From Hyparrhenia diplandra (Eukaryota; Streptophyta; Magnoliopsida; Poales; Poaceae), in NCBI GenBank assembly GCA_015847255.1, contig JADLZK010004576.1, positions 1-64,000 of the forward strand: 64,000 nt of DNA. Reading direction: 5' to 3'. This document shows, one piece after another, positions 59,266 through 64,000 of the stretch (positions are counted from its first letter, which is position 1; every line of letters starts with the position of its first letter). The notes beneath the pieces were generated by a model. That model did not search any database. It was given only the letters and a program-made list of their open reading frames with translations, and had not been told where the DNA came from. The position numbers and the translations under genes were made by a program.

Positions 59266-60000
59266 CTGTGAGGCGACGACGGTCCTGAGGGTCTCCGACG
59301 CTGGATACCTTCGTCGCCGCCGCTACCGACGCAGGCTGTGGGAGACGCGGCAGGCGGCGGGCGGGGGTAGCGGAGCGGGGGCTGGCGACGAGCGCGCGCG
59401 CGCGGCGCGCTTGGCCCTGGCACTGGGCGTGGGCTTCGGCGGGGAGGCGGGGAGCCCGGGCGAGGAGAGGAGGTAAGCTTGATGCTGAGGTCGGCGGGGG
59501 GGACCCGGCGACGACGGCGCGGGGCGGGATCCTTTCAGAGACGACACCATTCGCGGACGGCGCGCTTGCGAGGTACGCGGTGCGGGCGACGGCTGATGGC
59601 GACGCGAGCGGGGAGGGGGATCCCGGGTTTGGGCGGGATTGGGCGGCCTGGACCTTAGCTTCGGCGTGGGAGGCCGGGAGCCCGGCGAGGGAGGGAAGCT
59701 GATGTTGAGGTCGGCGGGAGAAGGCCGAGCGACGACGACTTTCGGGGACGCCGCCGCGGCGTGATGGCGCCCTTGCGTGTGCGGGTGCGGGTGCGCAGGT
59801 GGCGGTGCGCAGGAGCGGCGATGCGAGCGGGGGAGAGGAAGGGAGGGAGCCGGCTTTGGCTTGGGGATTTTGCGCCTGGGCCTGGGTGGCGGCGGCGGTC
59901 GCTGTGGTCTCCCCATGGCTCCGCTTGCCGGTGGATGGGTTGAAGCCTACTCCGCTTCGCTTCGGCTCGAGGTTTGAACTTTGAAACTCCCCACGGAACG
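59266..60000. other. GC-rich block upstream of the 58-59 kb gene
   Basis: Very GC-rich with Pro/Arg-rich open frames on the minus strand (59916-59323) and others on the plus strand. None has a domain; this is probably promoter and CpG-rich 5' sequence of the minus-strand gene. Confidence 0.4.
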
Positions 60001-60874
60001 GGAAGCACTATGCCACGATCACGATATACCGTCCGGTGCACGCTTTTTGGGGGGCCATGTGCTTAGCCAAATCGAGGAGGTCCAACCAAAAACATCAGAT
60101 TGTCCTGGCCCAATTCATACTTCCAACTCGCAACTTCCATGCGGCTGCAAATATTACAAGACGGTGTGGAAATGTTTGTTTTAAAATAAATTTTCTTCAA
60201 TACAGATGCAAAAAAAAAAATTTGGGATCGAACCTTTTACTAATTAGTAGTTTTGGAACAGCAGAACTATGTAAGTTACTGAAGTGGACGAAGACACCTT
60301 TATCTTTTTTTTATTATAATTGATCGGACAATTCGATTCAAAACTTCTCATTGATATTTTTGAACAACAATATGTATGAACAGATCCAACTAAAAATTAT
60401 ATAATTTTGCTGGCCAAAGGTCCTGAAATTCAATCCCAGTCGGTAACGAATTTTAGCTATGGATTAAAAAAATTCCTCGCCAATCGGTCCGTGTACAAAG
60501 CCCCGATCTTCCAAATGGTTTAGGGATCGTAGTTCTACTGTGGCAGTTCTAGTGTGTTAGGGTAGTACCGTTCGGATTTTTCGGCCTGAAAACGAGGTTT
60601 TTCCTTAAAAAACAATGCCGTGGGGCGATTCTTTCCCCACCTGACCAAAGTTTTTTTTTTTAATAATTTTGGTTGAATCTGTCCATACATATTTCATATC
60701 AGTATATCTCATAGAATATTATATTCTAAGTAGTAATTTGCAAACAAATGGTGCAAACGAAGATCGGAGATGATTTACTTCTCACATCAAAAAAAGAAAC
60801 GTAACAAGATATTTGTTCCATAATCAAATGCAATAAATTATTTTTCTTGTTGACCTTTGTAGCTTTTTGTAACC
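60001..60874. other. AT-rich intergenic stretch
   Basis: Nothing recognisable apart from homopolymer tracts (A near 60209, T near 60651). Confidence 0.4.
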
Positions 60875-60876
60875 TA

Positions 60877-61141
60877 CTTCCCTCCGGATGGTATTAGAAG
60901 TCGCTAGACAAAAGTAACACGGGTTCCAAAACACAACTTTGACCTCTCTTATTATTTTTAAAAATATTTATGTGAAGATGTGATATATATATACTTTTAT
61001 TAAAAGTATTTTTAATACAAATCTACTCATATAATTTTTATATTTACAAACTCAACAACTTAAAAGTTATTATGATTTATATTCTATGTTTGACCCAAAC
61101 TCGCTTTGCTAAAAACGACTTCTAATACCAAATCGAGGGAG
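60877..61141. mobile_element. Stowaway-like MITE
   Basis: Bounded by TA at 60875-60876 and 61142-61143. The left end CTTCCCTCCGGATGGTATTA matches the reversed right end CTCCCTCGATTTGGTATTA, and both continue GAAGTCG. A TA duplication, a CTCCCTC terminus and a 265-bp AT-rich interior are typical of Stowaway/Tc1-mariner MITEs. Confidence 0.85.
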
Positions 61142-61351
61142 TATGAAGTATTTCTGCAGCATTTGTTAGCTTTGTCCATGTCGGTGCTGATAAGGTTGTC
61201 ACGCTTGAATCCTACCTCCACTTCCCTCCTCTCTTCTTCCAGCACGCCCACGTGTCCCAACACAGCCACACCCCAGACCTGCCAACATCTCCCATCATAT
61301 GCCTTTCTGATGAGGCAACTCTCCTTATGCACATCACTCCCCCTCTAAGTA

Positions 61352-61704
61352 GCTGTTTGGTTGACTTACAGGTAAGGGAAACGTTATTGTTAACAAATTG
61401 CGGAAGGGAATGGAATTCAATATTATTTACTCATTTTGTTTGAGGCGTGCAGGTAAGGGAGACGGAGCAGCGTAGATGCCAGAAGCTTCGAGGCGTGCAG
61501 TGCAGACCGCGTGGGGGCGAGACGGTGTAGACCGAGGGGCGTCACGTAATCAGATAGAGGGCCGGAGCTGGCCTCTATCAAGCATGTATGCAGCGTTATC
61601 TGATTGCGCGTTTTAATAACGGGCCAGGCCTAAACAAAACGATTGTATCGTTATCATGTCACGGACGTATTCAGGTTGCGTTACATTTTGCTCAACCAAA
61701 CAGC
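61352..61704. mobile_element. Small inverted-repeat element (GCTGTTTGGTTGA ends)
   Basis: GCTGTTTGGTTGA at 61352-61364 and its exact complement TCAACCAAACAGC at 61692-61704 bound 353 bp with no ORF of note. The ends resemble PIF/Harbinger-type MITEs, but the expected 3-bp duplication is not visible, so the superfamily is uncertain. Confidence 0.6.
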
Positions 61705-63699
61705 ACGTAAGTGTTTAGTATACTCTCCCTAGTAATACATCTCATGCAAATTGAACGGTAAGGATAGCATGTGCTGAGCACATACAATACCTGGGGAAAA
61801 ACGGCTTTCGGCGTGGATGCCAGATTGTGGCCTTTTGATTGTTTAGCCCATTTTGTATCCATCTCTAGCCTTATCTTTACTTCATCTTGGGTGAGGATTG
61901 TTGAAGTTCTTGCTCTTGATGACTTGGATTTGCGAAAGTGGTTGATCTCTTGAGAGCGTGTTAGGTTCCCCTGTTCAAAGCTTGCGGATACGTACTCTAA
62001 AAAAGATTGGGTGTAAACACTAGACCCACCTAGAGATGAACTAGGAGTCACCTCGTCCAGCTTGAGACAAATAGATTTTTCTTAGGTTGTACTTGATTTC
62101 AAGGATTAAGGTTGTAAAGTAAAGCTCACTTTGGCTTTAACAAGATGTTTTTTTTTTTCTAAAGTTTTAATTAGGGTGGTTTTTGTGCTAGGGCACCCAA
62201 TTGGTGGATCCATTTCACTACAAACACAATTCCCTCTGTTCTTTTTGTTTTTCAAATTGTCCATTATCCAATTTCCACGGGTAGGGATCATATGAGCAAT
62301 CATGCTTTGGTCGACACATGTAGTTGGTTAAATCAACACAAATGCAAGCAAGGTGATCTCAATCCCAACCTCCAAGAGGACATGCCTAAACCCATTAGGA
62401 TGTGGCTAGAGACGACATATAGCACAAAAAGCTGCTCAAGATGACATCATGTGCGCCGCATTAGTTAGGTCTATCGACCGCCACGTGGCCACAACCTCCT
62501 CTCGCCGTAGCCCTAGTTTGCATGTGGCCGCAGCCTCCCTCGCCCCCAAAATTAGTTTGTGCCATATATACGGGTCGCGAACCTCCCTCACCCCAAAATT
62601 TTAGTTCGCATGGCGCTTGCTCCAACGCCAAGCCTATCACATGGTATTCATTTTTTTCCCCCACATGGACTTCTAGGAGTACATTACCTACCACTAAATG
62701 CATATAGCACTATTAATTTCTAGAATAAATTCAGAAATACTTGAGCACTTGTGCTAAGTTGAGGACTTAGGACTCGCGCGAGGTTCCACCATAAAGAACT
62801 TTAACCAACCGATCTATGATCGCTCAAGATTCGAGTATTCGGGCTTGAATACTCTTTGAATGAGTTGAGCCAAGCCCTTGGCCCATGGTGCCGCCTCGAG
62901 CAAGGCGCCATGTCGGGGCCGCCCTTCCGTGGTCGGTAGGGACCCTAATACTAATACCATGTTAGCTACTCCCCAAGGCCACTCATGGCTTCGAGCATCC
63001 GAGCCTAGCTTCGTGTCCTGCCTTTGATGGGTAGGTGCTACCAAAGGTTAGCCGCGTGATAAGGGGTTTTTTTTTGCCACACGAGAGTCATAAGGTGAAA
63101 GATAGGTTAGGTTATTCTGGAAGTGTTTGGTTTTGCTGGCAAACACTCCCCAAGATAGCTACCCCGACTCCGGTGGCACTTCTAGCTGTCAATGAGAAAA
63201 CCCTCTTCCGCCTGACCGCCGCAAACCATGCAGGCTTTACTTAACGCAAATCTGTCAATTCACCGCCTCCCACGATTATTTCCCGCCAATTTCGCGGTGC
63301 CACATACGCCCACACCAACTTCGCGGACGCTACTTACCAATTTGGCTCACTTACTTAAGCAAAGAAATCCTTGCTCACGCAAGCTGGATTTTTTTAGGTA
63401 AGTTAATCCTTTTGCAACAACTACCAAAAATAGCCCAAAGATGAGGCAAACATGAACAAAGATCCAAGCGGATCCTTTATCCTGTGACAATCAATGGATA
63501 GGGAAAGCTATCTTGGTCTCTCTCATGCCTCACACGTTCTTTGATGACAAAGATAAAGTTTGAAAGTGTCCAACAAGCAAATGAAGATAAACTGGTGTTA
63601 AACAGGAAAGATTAGAATTTAGCTCTCTCCTCTCGCTTAAATTGTAAGCCGCTTTGATTTTTTTGGTACATCAATGTAGCTATGTATCTAGATGTAATA
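61705..63699. other. Intergenic region, no gene seen
   Basis: Only short unsupported ORFs. At about 62483-62620 the words GTGGCCGCAGCCTCC/CTCGCCCC and AAAATTAGTTTG/AAATTTTAGTTCG recur imperfectly two or three times. Confidence 0.4.
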
Positions 63700-63701
63700 T
63701 A

Positions 63702-63956
63702 CTCCCTCCATTGTGTAAAATATACAATTTCACTATCAAGAGAGCCAAACATTAATCTCACTCAAAATTATATCACAAAAATACTAAGACTTATGAGACA
63801 AATTAAGTACGTTAGTTAGATTACTTATGAAATATATTTTCAAATAAATTTTACTTTAAGACTTAAATCTCAATACTTTTTGCTATAAACTAGCTTAAAA
63901 GTTTCCTAAAAATTAATTAACACGCTTCTCATAATTAATGTTTTTAACAGAGGGAG
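63702..63956. mobile_element. Stowaway-like MITE
   Basis: TA at 63700-63701 and 63957-63958. Ends are CTCCCTCCATT and, reversed, CTCCCTCTGTT. The interior is AT-rich, 255 bp, with no coding potential. Confidence 0.8.
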
Positions 63957-64000
63957 TATAATAAAAATGGATGAACCACAAAAGTTAAAGCCACTTACAT

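Noticed and set aside
59323..59916. 197-residue Pro/Arg-rich ORF
   Set aside because: Low-complexity translation of a GC-rich promoter-like block.

Overview
This is nuclear DNA from a plant, almost certainly a grass (Poaceae). Three things point there: a three-exon cinnamate 4-hydroxylase gene whose coding exons are very rich in G and C at third codon positions, spliceosomal GT/AG introns, and a dense layer of grass-type transposable elements (Stowaway-like, Mutator-like and hAT-like MITEs, SIRE/Maximus-like Copia elements, plant L1-type LINEs, a tRNA-derived SINE, CACTA subterminal repeats). I see no microbial operon, CRISPR array, rRNA gene or convincing tRNA gene. The exact species cannot be told from the sequence alone.

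Layout. 1-4.8 kb: three LINE remnants, one bracketed by an unusually long direct duplication. 5.4-6.7 kb: two MITEs, one with a 9-bp target duplication. 7.36-11.2 kb: the C4H (CYP73A) gene on the + strand, with a TATA box and two AC (MYB-type) elements upstream. 11.7-12.6 kb: a hAT-like element with an 8-bp duplication. 12.8-28.7 kb: a three-deep nest. A 2.2-kb solo LTR (+ sense) was split by a 13.7-kb Copia element (- sense), whose pol was in turn split by a 3.7-kb insertion; each level has its own 5-bp target duplication. 29.7-30.0 kb: a SINE with a 16-bp duplication. 32.9-38.6 kb: a ten-exon minus-strand gene for a three-RRM RNA-binding protein (hnRNP Q/R-like). 41.6-43.4 kb: a perfect 24-bp hairpin and then a solo LTR of the same Copia family, in the opposite orientation. 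45.3 kb: CACTA subterminal repeats. 54.9-55.7 kb: a small four-exon gene of unknown function. 58.0-59.3 kb: a possible two-exon minus-strand gene. 60.9-64 kb: Stowaway-like and other MITEs.

Only C4H has a pathway role I can name: the second step of phenylpropanoid and lignin synthesis. The RRM gene probably acts in RNA processing. The two are not functionally linked by anything visible here.

A recurring feature is single-base insertion or deletion, often in short homopolymers, inside the two main host genes. In C4H the indels cancel to the family's expected length and the splice sites are intact. This looks more like consensus error than ordinary gene decay, although true pseudogenes cannot be excluded without reads. 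The most unusual native observations are the LINE with a duplication of about 210 bp, the cleanly resolved nest, and the perfect hairpin. I did not find a previously undescribed biochemical system.
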